Below, piece by piece: positions 43,104 to 51,035 of a stretch of 64,000 nucleotides of DNA. The DNA comes from Streptomyces sp. NBRC 109706. Lineage in GTDB: Bacteria > Actinomycetota > Actinomycetes > Streptomycetales > Streptomycetaceae. Positions within the stretch are counted from its first letter, which is position 1. The number at the start of each line of letters is the position of its first letter. The DNA is taken from assembly GCF_000974485.1 (NCBI RefSeq), contig NZ_BBOM01000007.1:496001-560000 (forward strand), read 5' to 3'. The notes beneath the pieces were generated by a model that saw only the letters and a list, made by a program, of their open reading frames with translations, had not been told where the DNA came from and did no database searches. Made by a program: the position numbers and the translations under genes.

Positions 43104-43844
43104 TCAGCGGGCGGGGGCGTTGACGATGTCGGTCAGAAAGTCCTCGACATCGGACATCACCACGGGTGTGTACACCAGGTTGGGCATCTCGTCCTCCAGC
43201 TGGAAGTACTCGATGCCCGAAGGGCAGTTGGGCTCCGGTTCGAGGGTGGTCTCGGCGACGACCGCCGCGGTGCTCAGCTCGTACACGGTGATCCGGAACG
43301 TCTGGTCGTGCAGCGGGAGGGTGAGCACGGACCGGCCGGGCATCACTCCGAGCTCCTCGTAGTCGCAGGTGTCGACCGGGGTTTCTCCAGGAATCCCCTC
43401 GACACAACCCAGAAGTTCGGCTTCGGTGGGCTCGTCCGGAATCCAGTCGGAATAGGGCTCGCCGTCCTGGACCCGGAACAGGTTTCCGGCCAGGAGATCC
43501 GTCCTCTCCTCGGAGAGGTTGACGACCATGGAGTGCGGGCCGTCGCCGGAATACTCCGCGGCGTCCTCGTACGGCTCGCCCTCGCGGTATCCGCAGAATC
43601 GCGCCAGGTTCTCGACCGTCCGGATCTCCTCGGAGAATCCGGACTCCTCGGACGGGCTGGGGCTCGGGTCCGGCGATCCCGACGGCTCCGGACTCGCCGC
43701 CGGTTCGCCGGAGCCGCCGGGGTCGCCGGAACTGCCGGAACTGCCGGATTCGCCGGAGCAGCCAGCCACCAGGACAATTGACGCACTCAGCGCGAGAATC
43801 GCGGGAATCGCTGGAATCGCGGGAACAGATCTCAAGGCGGGCAA
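43104..43844 (-). CDS. Putative lipoprotein of unknown function
   Basis: A 246-residue secreted lipoprotein. The signal peptide has an unusual PAIPAIPAIL repeat and ends at the lipobox VAGC (Cys29). A Gly/Ser/Pro/Glu linker runs to about residue 70. The mature domain contains several Cys residues (FCGYREG, LLGCVEG, VDTCDYEE, PNCPSG) that could form disulfides. The TTG at 43844 is the only start in frame that keeps the signal peptide. Resembles Streptomyces DUF3558-like lipoproteins in size and Cys pattern; this is a loose comparison. Confidence 0.75.
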   Translation of the reverse strand: MPALRSVPAIPAIPAILALSASIVLVAGCSGESGSSGSSGDPGGSGEPAASPEPSGSPDPSPSPSEESGFSEEIRTVENLARFCGYREGEPYEDAAEYSGDGPHSMVVNLSEERTDLLAGNLFRVQDGEPYSDWIPDEPTEAELLGCVEGIPGETPVDTCDYEELGVMPGRSVLTLPLHDQTFRITVYELSTAAVVAETTLEPEPNCPSGIEYFQLEDEMPNLVYTPVVMSDVEDFLTDIVNAPAR

Positions 43845-44381
43845 ATCCCCTCACCATGGCGGGCCGCACCCCCGTGGTCGGGCGACAGGGCAGTCGACGC
43901 GGCGGCGAATCCTCCATACTCGCGCCTCCGACCCGCCGCTTCAAGTGGCCCAGGAGCCGGGCCATTTCACCTCGCGGCCATGCGCCTCAAGAGGGGGAAA
44001 GGGCGCCAAGCGGGCGGTTCACGATTCCACGCCATGTCCGATCTACCGCGATATCCCGGAAACAGGGAATCCACCCCCCAAAGAGGACGGCCGGAACATT
44101 ATCCGCGAGTAACTTACCGTCGATCGTTGACACCTTTGCGCACGCACACATAATGTTGGCGATGAACGAGGGGAACACCCGTCGTGACAGGCAGAGTTCC
44201 CCATGATTGATTGCGTACGCAATTTCACTCGACAGGCGACCGATCTGAACGTCCCGTTCGTTCTACGAGATTTCGACCGGGTTCGTCCAGACCTGGAAAT
44301 CCTCGAACGCGTTTCTGCCGGCCGCCTCCGAGCCGCCTGATCAGCCAGCCGTTTCCGTCTTCAGAAAGAGAGTGATACGCG
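43845..44381. promoter_or_regulatory. Gene-poor, lower-GC region with a strong consensus promoter
   Basis: No convincing gene. TTGACA (44127-44132) and TAATGT (44151-44156) are 18 bp apart, a near-consensus promoter on the plus strand. A perfect palindrome ATTGCGTACGCAAT lies at 44210-44223. Two tiny frames, 44162-44206 and 44203-44340, overlap as ATGA but have poor third-position GC. The promoter probably serves the crystallin-like gene at 44382 with a leader of about 220 bases. Confidence 0.5.
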
Positions 44382-44780
44382 ATGCCCAAGCATTTCGGGA
44401 AGATCGCCGGAGCAGCCGCCTTCGCATCGGTGCTGGCGATGGGACCGGTGTCGGGTGCCGTCGCCGCGTCCGGACCCGAAGAGGGCCCCGACGGGACGTG
44501 TTCCCAGAGCGACACCCTCTGTCTCTTCACCGGGGTGGGCTTCACCGGCGAGAGCACCACCATCAGCTCCGGCTCCTCAAGCCAGGGCGCCTGTGTGAGC
44601 CTCGCCGACCACGGCTGGGACGGTCAGGTGCGCTCGGTGATCAACACGCACAGCGTGAACGTCGCGCTCTTCCCCAACGACAACTGCGTCGGCGGTCCGA
44701 GCGCCGTGCCCGCCGGCACCGGCATCTCCGACCTCGGATCGTTCAGCGTGGTCTCCGTGTGGGTGCCGCCGCGCGGCTGA
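44382..44780 (+). CDS. Secreted beta/gamma-crystallin-like (I36 inhibitor-type) protein
   Basis: A 132-residue exported protein. The Sec signal peptide MPKHFGKIAGAAAFASVLAMGPVSGAVAA is followed by one crystallin-like Greek-key domain: SDTLCLFTGVGFTGESTTISSGSSSQGACVSLADHGWDGQVRSVINTHSVNVALFPNDNCVGG. Paired Cys residues are typical of the Streptomyces peptidase-inhibitor I36/beta-gamma crystallin group. AAAGAGAG lies about 10 bases before the ATG. Role outside the cell is unknown: protease inhibition or calcium binding are options. Confidence 0.85.
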   Translation: MPKHFGKIAGAAAFASVLAMGPVSGAVAASGPEEGPDGTCSQSDTLCLFTGVGFTGESTTISSGSSSQGACVSLADHGWDGQVRSVINTHSVNVALFPNDNCVGGPSAVPAGTGISDLGSFSVVSVWVPPRG

Positions 44781-44800
44781 CCGCCGTTCACACTTCGGGC

Positions 44801-44825
44801 ACCCTCCGCTGGGGACGCGGAGGGT
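44801..44825 (+). terminator. Terminator after the crystallin-like gene
   Basis: A 9-bp stem ACCCTCCGC / GCGGAGGGT with a 7-base loop, 20 bp after the stop codon. Confidence 0.65.
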
Positions 44826-44840
44826 CCCGGGGAACGGGGG

Positions 44841-44879
44841 GCGGCCGGCGTCGCGCGTGCCTCGCGCGGCGCCGGCCGC
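44841..44879. terminator. Large GC-rich hairpin after the fructokinase gene
   Basis: Arms of 17 bases with one mismatch (GCGGCCGGCG-T-CGCGCG with its complement) around TGCCT, 32 bp beyond the stop of the minus-strand kinase gene. Confidence 0.65.
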
Positions 44880-44910
44880 GGCGTTCCGCCGACGGGCCCG
44901 GCCGGCGCTC

Positions 44911-45852
44911 TCAGGGCAGGCCCAACTCCGCCCGGGTGGGGAGCGCCGCACCGGGGCGGGAGACGGTGAGGCCGGCCGCCGCGGTGGCATGCGAGACGAC
45001 CGTGCACAGCTCGGCACGGGAGAGCGACCGCAGCCGGTCGCGGGACAGCGCACCGGCATGGGCCAACGCGTCCAGCGTCCCGCTCATAAAAGCGTCTCCC
45101 GCGCCCACCGTATCCGCGACCACCGTGCGTCCGGCGGGCACCGTGACCCGTTCCGTCCGGGTGCGGGCGAACGCGCCCCGCTCGCCCAGGGTGATCAGGG
45201 CCAGGCCGGCGCCGCGTGCCAGCCAACCGTCGGCGACCTCGTCGGGGGACCGCCCGGGATAGAGCCAGTCGACATCCTCCTCGCTGGCCTTGACGATGTC
45301 GCACCGCGCCGCGCACCGCTCCACCCGGGTCACCGACTCCGCTTGCCCGCCCAGGAGTTGGGGCCGCACATTGATGTCATAGCTGACCGTGGCGGTGGGC
45401 CGCAGCCGCTCGACCAGCTCGCGCACCCCGGCCGCGCCCGGCTCCATGGTGGCGGCGATGGAGCCGATGTGCAGATGGCCGGGGCGCGGCCCGGGGAGCG
45501 CGACCCGCGGCGGCAGCGTCCAGACGATGTCGAAGACATAGCCCGCCCGCCCCGCCGCGTCCAGGGTGACCACGGCGGACGGTGTGCGGACGGCGGGACC
45601 GCCGGGGGCGGGCAGCGCGACGCCCGCCCCCGTCAGCCGGGCCCTGATGGTCGCGCCCAGCGGATCGTCCCCGAGCTGGGTGAGCAGCGTGGGCGCGTGG
45701 CCCAGCCGGGCCAGGCCGTAGGCGACGTTGGCCGGGCTGCCCCCCGGGTGCACCACATCCGGCCGGCCCGCCGTGCGGACGACGTCGGCGACGCTCTCGC
45801 CGACCACCAGGAACGCCGTCCCCGAGCGGGGCGCCGACTCAGTCGAACTCAT
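44911..45852 (-). CDS. PfkB-family carbohydrate kinase, probable fructokinase
   Basis: A 313-residue ribokinase-fold sugar kinase. N-terminal signature FLVVGESVADVV...HPGGSPANVAYGLARLG. The C-terminal ATP/anion-hole signature is DTVGAGDAFMSGTLDALA with the catalytic base Asp. Its start overlaps the end of the secreted GH32 gene by 14 bases, so it is co-expressed with it. In this fructan locus it probably makes fructose 6-phosphate from the fructose released by the two GH32 enzymes. Confidence 0.88.
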   Translation of the reverse strand: MSSTESAPRSGTAFLVVGESVADVVRTAGRPDVVHPGGSPANVAYGLARLGHAPTLLTQLGDDPLGATIRARLTGAGVALPAPGGPAVRTPSAVVTLDAAGRAGYVFDIVWTLPPRVALPGPRPGHLHIGSIAATMEPGAAGVRELVERLRPTATVSYDINVRPQLLGGQAESVTRVERCAARCDIVKASEEDVDWLYPGRSPDEVADGWLARGAGLALITLGERGAFARTRTERVTVPAGRTVVADTVGAGDAFMSGTLDALAHAGALSRDRLRSLSRAELCTVVSHATAAAGLTVSRPGAALPTRAELGLP

Positions 45853-47449
45853 GGATCACCATCGCGCCGAAGGTCGCGGGCCCACCCACCGTGAACAGCG
45901 CCAGGCCGGCGTCCTCCGGTGCGGGGTAGGCCAGTTGGGAGTGGACATGGCGGCCGTCGTCCAGGAAGACCTCGACGGTGGTGCGGTCCACCAGTATCCG
46001 CAGGGTCACCTCGCGCCGCCCGGGGTCGAACGGGGTACGGCTCTCCTGCCAGCTGCCGCCGGTGTCGGGATTGGGCACGCCGCCCCGGTTGAGGAAGGCA
46101 TAGTCCTCGTGCACGCCGACGTCGACATGGCCGCTGCCGTCGGCGGAGCGGCGCAGCTGGATGCCGAGCGTGGTGAGCTGTTCCCACCGCACCTGTGTGC
46201 TGAGTTCATAGGCCACGCCGGTGTAGTCCAGGACGAGTTCGCCGTCCACCGTCTGGTCGCCCAGGTCGATCGTCCGCGCCACGTGGTCGGCCAAGGTGTC
46301 CACCGGGCGGGAGAAGAGGGCGAACTCACCGTCCTCGTCCCGGCCGAGGGTGACCTCGCGGACGATGGAGTCCGTCCCGTTGAAGCCGTCGCTCTCCAAC
46401 GTGGGGGTGTTGTGGGGGTAGTCCCAGTTGTTCATCCAACCGATGGCGTAGCGGGTGGTGGGGTCCGGCGCGCCCGTCGTCAGATCCGTGTACTTCTCCC
46501 AGGTGACAGCGCCGTACCAGTCGAAACCGTGGTCCAGCCAACGGGGTTCCTCGGCCTCGGGGGTGAAGCTCTCCCCGTCGAAGGCGCCGACCCAGTAGGC
46601 GTAGGTGTTGGGCAGCCCGGCCTCCTTGCCGTTGGCGCTGACGCCGAGCACCCAGCGCGCCTCGCCGTCGCCCGTCTCGATCCGGAAGATGTCGGGGCAC
46701 TCCAGCACGCCGATGCCGTCCCGGACGAAACCGCTCACATAGGTCCAGTTCTTGAGGTCGGGCGAGACATAGAAGCCGACCTTGTTGTTCTCCGTGAGCA
46801 GCTGTACCCAACGACCCCGTTCGGCGTCCCAGATCAGTTTCGGGTCACGGAAGTCCCGTACACCGGGGTTGGGCAGCACGGGATCGTCACCGTAGGAGAC
46901 GAAGCTCCGACCGCCGTCGGTCGAGTACCAGAGGTACTGGGCCTGGGTGTCGGCGCCCTCGACCGGCTCCATGGTGACCAGGGCGACCACCGCGCCGGCG
47001 CCGAAGCCGGCGGTGTCGTCCGGATCGAGGACGGCGCAGCCGGACCAGACGTCGCCGGCCGGGGTGGTGTCCTTGGGGATCGCCACCCCCTGGTCGGCGA
47101 AGGTGACCAGGTCGGTCGAGGTGGTGCGGCGCCAGGCGGTGCCCTCGCCGTCCGTGCTGTAGTCGGCGTTGTAGAGGTAGTAGTAGTGGTAGGTGCCGTC
47201 GATCAACAGCGGGCGCTGCGGGTCGTTCTTCCACTCGTCGGGGACGGTGTGGTGGTAGACGGGCCGATAGGTCACGGCCGCCGGGTCGGCCTCCGGCCCG
47301 CCGCCGGACGGCTCGGACGAGCCGGAGCCGCTGGCGCGGGCCGACAGCACGGGCACCGCGCCGAGGACGGCACCACCCGCCGCCAACCCGATGAAGGAGC
47401 GCCTGCCCGGTCCGAACCGCCGTGCGGGAGTGTGCCGTTGAGGGTCCAT
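45839..47449 (-). CDS. Exported GH32 fructan hydrolase (levanase/inulinase type)
   Basis: A 536-residue GH32 enzyme with an N-terminal Tat-like signal (RRSFIGLAAGGAVLGAV). Five-bladed propeller motifs: the nucleophile Asp76 in EWKNDPQRP, the FRDPKL transition-state stabiliser (about residue 200) and the acid/base Glu in VLECPDIFR (about residue 245). A C-terminal beta-sandwich follows with VDRTTVEVFLDDGRHVHS. It would release fructose or fructo-oligosaccharides outside the cell. First gene of a minus-strand unit with the kinase; its promoter (TTGACC 47556-47551, TACGGT 47534-47529) overlaps a LacI-type operator candidate. Confidence 0.9.
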   Translation of the reverse strand: MDPQRHTPARRFGPGRRSFIGLAAGGAVLGAVPVLSARASGSGSSEPSGGGPEADPAAVTYRPVYHHTVPDEWKNDPQRPLLIDGTYHYYYLYNADYSTDGEGTAWRRTTSTDLVTFADQGVAIPKDTTPAGDVWSGCAVLDPDDTAGFGAGAVVALVTMEPVEGADTQAQYLWYSTDGGRSFVSYGDDPVLPNPGVRDFRDPKLIWDAERGRWVQLLTENNKVGFYVSPDLKNWTYVSGFVRDGIGVLECPDIFRIETGDGEARWVLGVSANGKEAGLPNTYAYWVGAFDGESFTPEAEEPRWLDHGFDWYGAVTWEKYTDLTTGAPDPTTRYAIGWMNNWDYPHNTPTLESDGFNGTDSIVREVTLGRDEDGEFALFSRPVDTLADHVARTIDLGDQTVDGELVLDYTGVAYELSTQVRWEQLTTLGIQLRRSADGSGHVDVGVHEDYAFLNRGGVPNPDTGGSWQESRTPFDPGRREVTLRILVDRTTVEVFLDDGRHVHSQLAYPAPEDAGLALFTVGGPATFGAMVIHEFD

Positions 47450-47536
47450 GGGGGACTCGTCCTCTCCGTGGGGGATGGCCGCGCCGGGGCACGGGGGCGG
47501 CCGGATGGTCGCCGTCGATGTGTCCCAGACCGTATA

Positions 47537-47552
47537 CCTAACTCGTTAAAGG
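47537..47552. promoter_or_regulatory. Candidate fructan-locus operator 1
   Basis: CCTAACTCGTTAAAGG, an imperfect inverted repeat, occupies the spacer of the predicted promoter of the exported GH32 gene. It shares the CCTAAC half-site with the second element at 47660. Confidence 0.55.
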
Positions 47553-47616
47553 TCAAGCCCTGACGCCAGCTTCCCCCGTCGCCGACACCGGCGGGACATT
47601 TCCTGGTTCGCTCCTC

Positions 47617-47646
47617 TTGACAGGGCCGCCGATCGGTTCCCATGAT
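47617..47646 (+). promoter_or_regulatory. Predicted promoter of the fructan importer operon
   Basis: TTGACA (47617-47622), 18 bp, CATGAT (47641-47646). Transcription would begin about 47653, just before the palindrome at 47660-47679. Confidence 0.5.
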
Positions 47647-47659
47647 TTCCGGCACGAGA

Positions 47660-47679
47660 GACCTAACAGGAGTTAGGTC
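47660..47679. promoter_or_regulatory. Candidate fructan-locus operator 2
   Basis: Perfect 8-bp arms GACCTAAC and GTTAGGTC around AGGA, placed just downstream of the predicted importer promoter, where a LacI-type repressor would block elongation. Confidence 0.6.
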
Positions 47680-47798
47680 CCCAGGGCCGCGCCCCTGACG
47701 ACCGTGCCTCCCCATGCGACCGCGTGCCCGTGCGGGCGTCCCGGGCCCAGCCGTGGAGCGGACCCGGGTCGAGCCGTGGAACAAAGGATGGTCCCCCG

Positions 47799-49217
47799 AT
47801 GAGCAGTACCGGCCACCGAGATCGCATCGGCCCCTCGCGGCGCGCGCTGCTGCGCTATGGCGCCTACGGCGCGACCGCCGCCGGCTTGATCGCCAGTTGG
47901 GACCGGTTGACCGGCGCCGACATCCCCGGGCGGGACGGCGACGCGCTCACCGTGGCGACGCTCGGCGCCTCCATCGACCCCGCGGCGCAACGGGTGTTGC
48001 GCGAGGGCTTCGAGCGGCTGCACCCGGAGATCAAGGTGCGGCTGATCCCCGTCCAGGCCACCGACTGGCCCGACTTCTTCGCCAAGATCCTCACCCAGAT
48101 CGCCGCCGGCACCGCCCCCGACGTGGTCTATGTGGCCACCGAGGGCGTCCAGCTGTTCGCCGAGAACCTGGGCGTGGCGCTGGACGACCGCGTGCGGCGG
48201 GACGCGGACGAGCTGCGCGAGTACTTCGCCGACGTGCACCCCTCGTTGGTGGAGTCGATGATGTACGAGGGGAGCCTCTACCAGCTCCCGGTCGAGTTCA
48301 ACGCCGCCGACATGTACCTCAACACCTCGGTGCTGGGCCGGGCCGGCCGCGGACTGCCGGCCGCCGACTGGACGCGGGACGAGTTCACCGGACTGCTGCG
48401 GGAGTTGAAGGCCGCCGGCGGCCGTGGCTTCACCCCCTACTACTGGACCAACCGGCTGTGGGGCGGGGTGGTGCCCTGGCTGTTCGTCAACGAAACCAAC
48501 ATCCTCTCGGAGTCCAGGGCGCCGGGCGGCGACTGGCTCTGGGACGACTTCTACCCGGGCGGGCTGGCCGCGGGCAGGGGCGGCGGCTACCGCTGGACCA
48601 CGCCCCAGGCGACCTCGGCGCCGGTGGAGGAGGTCTACGACTACCTGACCGAGCTGATCCAGGAGGGGTTGTGCTCACGTCCCGAGGGCGGCAGCGGCAA
48701 CAACCTGGTCGGGGTCTTCTCCACCGGGCGGGTCGGCGTCACCCCGGCCGGCGGTTTCTGGGCCGGTGGGCTGCACGAGGCAGGGATGGATCCGGACGGC
48801 TACGACGTGCGGTTCTTCCCACGGTGGCGCTCCCAGCGTCACCAGTTCGGGGGCGCCGGCTACGCACTGCTGCGCACCTCGAACAAGCCCGACGAGGCGT
48901 GGGAGTTCATCAAGTACTCGGTGCGGACCGAGGTGCTTGAGGCGCTTTTCCAGGCCAACCAGACCACGCCGGCGCGCCGTTCGATGGTGAACGCGGCCCG
49001 CTACCGGGAGACGGGTCCCGCCGGTTGGCGGACCTTCTACGACACCCTCGACGCGTTCCCCGACACCGCGCCGATCCCGGCGCCGCCTCGGGTCACCGAG
49101 GTCGAACTCGCCCTGACCAAGCACACCGGCACCGCGCTGAGCAGTCCCGGATCGGTGCGACCCGCGCTGCGCGCGATGCAGAACGACCTGGAGGCGGCCA
49201 TGGAGCGTGAGCTGTGA
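47799..49217 (+). CDS. Sugar ABC transporter substrate-binding protein, fructan locus
   Basis: A 472-residue extracellular solute-binding protein (family 1, oligosaccharide type). The N-terminus has a twin-arginine motif (SRRALLRYGAYGATAAGLIA) and no lipobox Cys. Folded-domain motifs: FERLHPEIKVRLIPVQATDWPDFFAKILTQIAAGTAPDVVYVATEG, and GGAGYALLRTSNKPDEAWEFIKY. AAAGGA precedes the ATG by 10 bases. First gene of importer operon; the next gene overlaps its stop. Fructo-oligosaccharides or sucrose are the likely ligands because both flanking hydrolases are GH32. Confidence 0.9.
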   Translation: MSSTGHRDRIGPSRRALLRYGAYGATAAGLIASWDRLTGADIPGRDGDALTVATLGASIDPAAQRVLREGFERLHPEIKVRLIPVQATDWPDFFAKILTQIAAGTAPDVVYVATEGVQLFAENLGVALDDRVRRDADELREYFADVHPSLVESMMYEGSLYQLPVEFNAADMYLNTSVLGRAGRGLPAADWTRDEFTGLLRELKAAGGRGFTPYYWTNRLWGGVVPWLFVNETNILSESRAPGGDWLWDDFYPGGLAAGRGGGYRWTTPQATSAPVEEVYDYLTELIQEGLCSRPEGGSGNNLVGVFSTGRVGVTPAGGFWAGGLHEAGMDPDGYDVRFFPRWRSQRHQFGGAGYALLRTSNKPDEAWEFIKYSVRTEVLEALFQANQTTPARRSMVNAARYRETGPAGWRTFYDTLDAFPDTAPIPAPPRVTEVELALTKHTGTALSSPGSVRPALRAMQNDLEAAMEREL

Positions 49218-50173
49218 GCGGCATGACGAGGGCCGGGGCGCCGAGGAACGGCGGGACGAGGGGCCGGCCGTCGACAGGCGGCGGGTCCAGGAACCGGCAC
49301 CAGCGGGCCGCCCGGCTGTTGGCGGCCGTCTTCCTGGCGCCGACGGTGGTCGGGGTGCTGGTGTTCACGGTGGTACCGATCGTGGGCTCGGTGCTGCTGA
49401 GCTTCTTCCACTGGAACGTGATCGATTCGCCGCGCTGGGCGGGCGCCGCCAACTACCGCGAGATGGCGACGGATTCGACGGTGCTGGTGTCGTTCACCAA
49501 CACGCTGCTGTTCATGGTGCTGGCGGTGGGCCTGCAGATCTCGCTGGCGTTGGTGCTGGCCCTGGCGTTGGACGGGCGGTTGCCCAACTGGCTGCGGACG
49601 GCGTTCCGTTCGGCGTTCTTCTTTCCGCTGGTGCTGTCGGCGGCCTCCATCTCGGTGGTGATGAAGTACCTCTTCAACCAGGACTTCGGGGTGGTCAACT
49701 GGGCGCTGGGGCAGCTCGGCGTCTCCCCCGTGCCGTGGTTGACGCACGAGACCTGGGCCATGGTCGCCGTGGTGCTGGTGTATGTGTGGCAGCAGTTCGG
49801 TTTCTCGCTGTTGCTGTTCATCGGCGGGCTGAACAACATCCCCAGGGAGATGCACGAGGCGGCGGCGATGGACGGCTCCACGGGCTGGCGCAAGCATCTG
49901 CACATCACCCTCCCGCTGCTCAGTCCGACGCTGCTGGTGGCCTCCGTGGTGGGCGTCATCAACGCGCTTCAGGTCTTCGAGCAGCCGTATGTGCTGACCG
50001 ACGGCGGTCCCGGCGACGCGACGCGCACGGTGGTGATGGTGATCTACCAGAGCGCTTTCGAACAGCTGCGCTTCGGCTCCGCGTCGGCCGTCGGGGTGCT
50101 GCTGTTCGGCCTGATTCTCGCCGTGACCGCTCTCCAGTTCCGGCTGAGCCGGCGTTTCGTCCACTACCAGTGA
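49214..50173 (+). CDS. Sugar ABC transporter permease (MalF/UgpA type)
   Basis: A 319-residue integral membrane protein with six helices and the permease coupling motif EAAAMDGSTGWRKHLHITLPLLSPT (about residues 218-242). The GTG start overlaps the binding-protein stop as GTGA. It works with the second permease downstream. No ATPase gene is in the locus; in Streptomyces such importers are usually driven by the shared ATPase MsiK encoded elsewhere. Confidence 0.92.
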   Translation: MSGMTRAGAPRNGGTRGRPSTGGGSRNRHQRAARLLAAVFLAPTVVGVLVFTVVPIVGSVLLSFFHWNVIDSPRWAGAANYREMATDSTVLVSFTNTLLFMVLAVGLQISLALVLALALDGRLPNWLRTAFRSAFFFPLVLSAASISVVMKYLFNQDFGVVNWALGQLGVSPVPWLTHETWAMVAVVLVYVWQQFGFSLLLFIGGLNNIPREMHEAAAMDGSTGWRKHLHITLPLLSPTLLVASVVGVINALQVFEQPYVLTDGGPGDATRTVVMVIYQSAFEQLRFGSASAVGVLLFGLILAVTALQFRLSRRFVHYQ

Positions 50174-50189
50174 GCCGGGGCTGCTTCCG

Positions 50190-51035
50190 ATGACCACGAC
50201 ATCCACGTCCGTTCGCCCCCGCCTCGGCCTGGTGGGGCGCGTCACCTGTCTGACCCTGGTGGCGCTGCTCACCCTGGGGCCCGTGCTGTGGACGGTGTCC
50301 ACCTCGCTGCGGGCACCGGCCGAGTCCTTCGACCTGCCGCCCCGGCCGATCCCGACCGACCCGACCGGGGAGGCGTACCGACAGGTCTTCGACCAGATCG
50401 ACGTCTGGCTGCTGGCGTTCAACAGCACCCTGGTGACGGCGCTGGTGGCCGGTGGGCAGATGCTGACGGCGGCGCTCGCCGGCTACGCCTTCGCCCGGAT
50501 CGACTTCCGTTTCAAACGACCGCTGTTCGGTCTGGTGTTGGCGACGATGATGGTGCCGGTGCAGGTGACCATCGTGCCGGTCTTCCTGTTGCTGAAGGAG
50601 ATGTCGCTGACCGACACCCTGCTGGCGCTGATCATTCCGGCCTGGCCCACCGCGTTCGGCACCTTTCTGATGCGGCAGTACTTCCTGGGGATGCCCAGGG
50701 ACCTGGGCGAGGCGGCCATGATCGACGGCGCCGGTCCCTGGCGGATCTTCCGTTCCGTCTACGCGCCGCTGGCCACGCCCGGGCTGGCCATCATCGGGGT
50801 GCTGGCCTTCAACTACCACTGGAACGAGTTCTTCCGCCCGCTGATCCTTGAGACCAGCACGGAGAACTTCACGCTGCCCCTGGGCCTGGTCTCCCTCCAG
50901 GGCAACCTCGGCACCGGAAGCATCTCCGTGGTGCTGGCCGGCGTGGTGCTCTCCATGATTCCCGCAGTCCTCGTGTTCGTCGTCGGCCAACGTCCTCTCC
51001 GCGAGGGCATCACTTCCGCAGGAGTCAACAGGTGA
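50190..51035 (+). CDS. Sugar ABC transporter permease (MalG type)
   Basis: A 281-residue permease with six helices. The coupling motif is LGEAAMIDGAGPWRIFRSVYAPLATPGL (about residues 170-197), and the N-terminal VGRVTCLTLVALLTLGPVLWTVSTSLR helix is typical of MalG proteins. The cytosolic GH32 gene overlaps its stop as GTGA, tying uptake to intracellular hydrolysis. Confidence 0.92.
   Translation: MTTTSTSVRPRLGLVGRVTCLTLVALLTLGPVLWTVSTSLRAPAESFDLPPRPIPTDPTGEAYRQVFDQIDVWLLAFNSTLVTALVAGGQMLTAALAGYAFARIDFRFKRPLFGLVLATMMVPVQVTIVPVFLLLKEMSLTDTLLALIIPAWPTAFGTFLMRQYFLGMPRDLGEAAMIDGAGPWRIFRSVYAPLATPGLAIIGVLAFNYHWNEFFRPLILETSTENFTLPLGLVSLQGNLGTGSISVVLAGVVLSMIPAVLVFVVGQRPLREGITSAGVNR

Noticed and set aside
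44162..44340. Two overlapping small genes (14 and 45 codons)
   Set aside because: They overlap as ATGA and follow a strong promoter, but third-position GC is only about 60 percent and no ribosome site or familiar motif is seen; treated as leader sequence.
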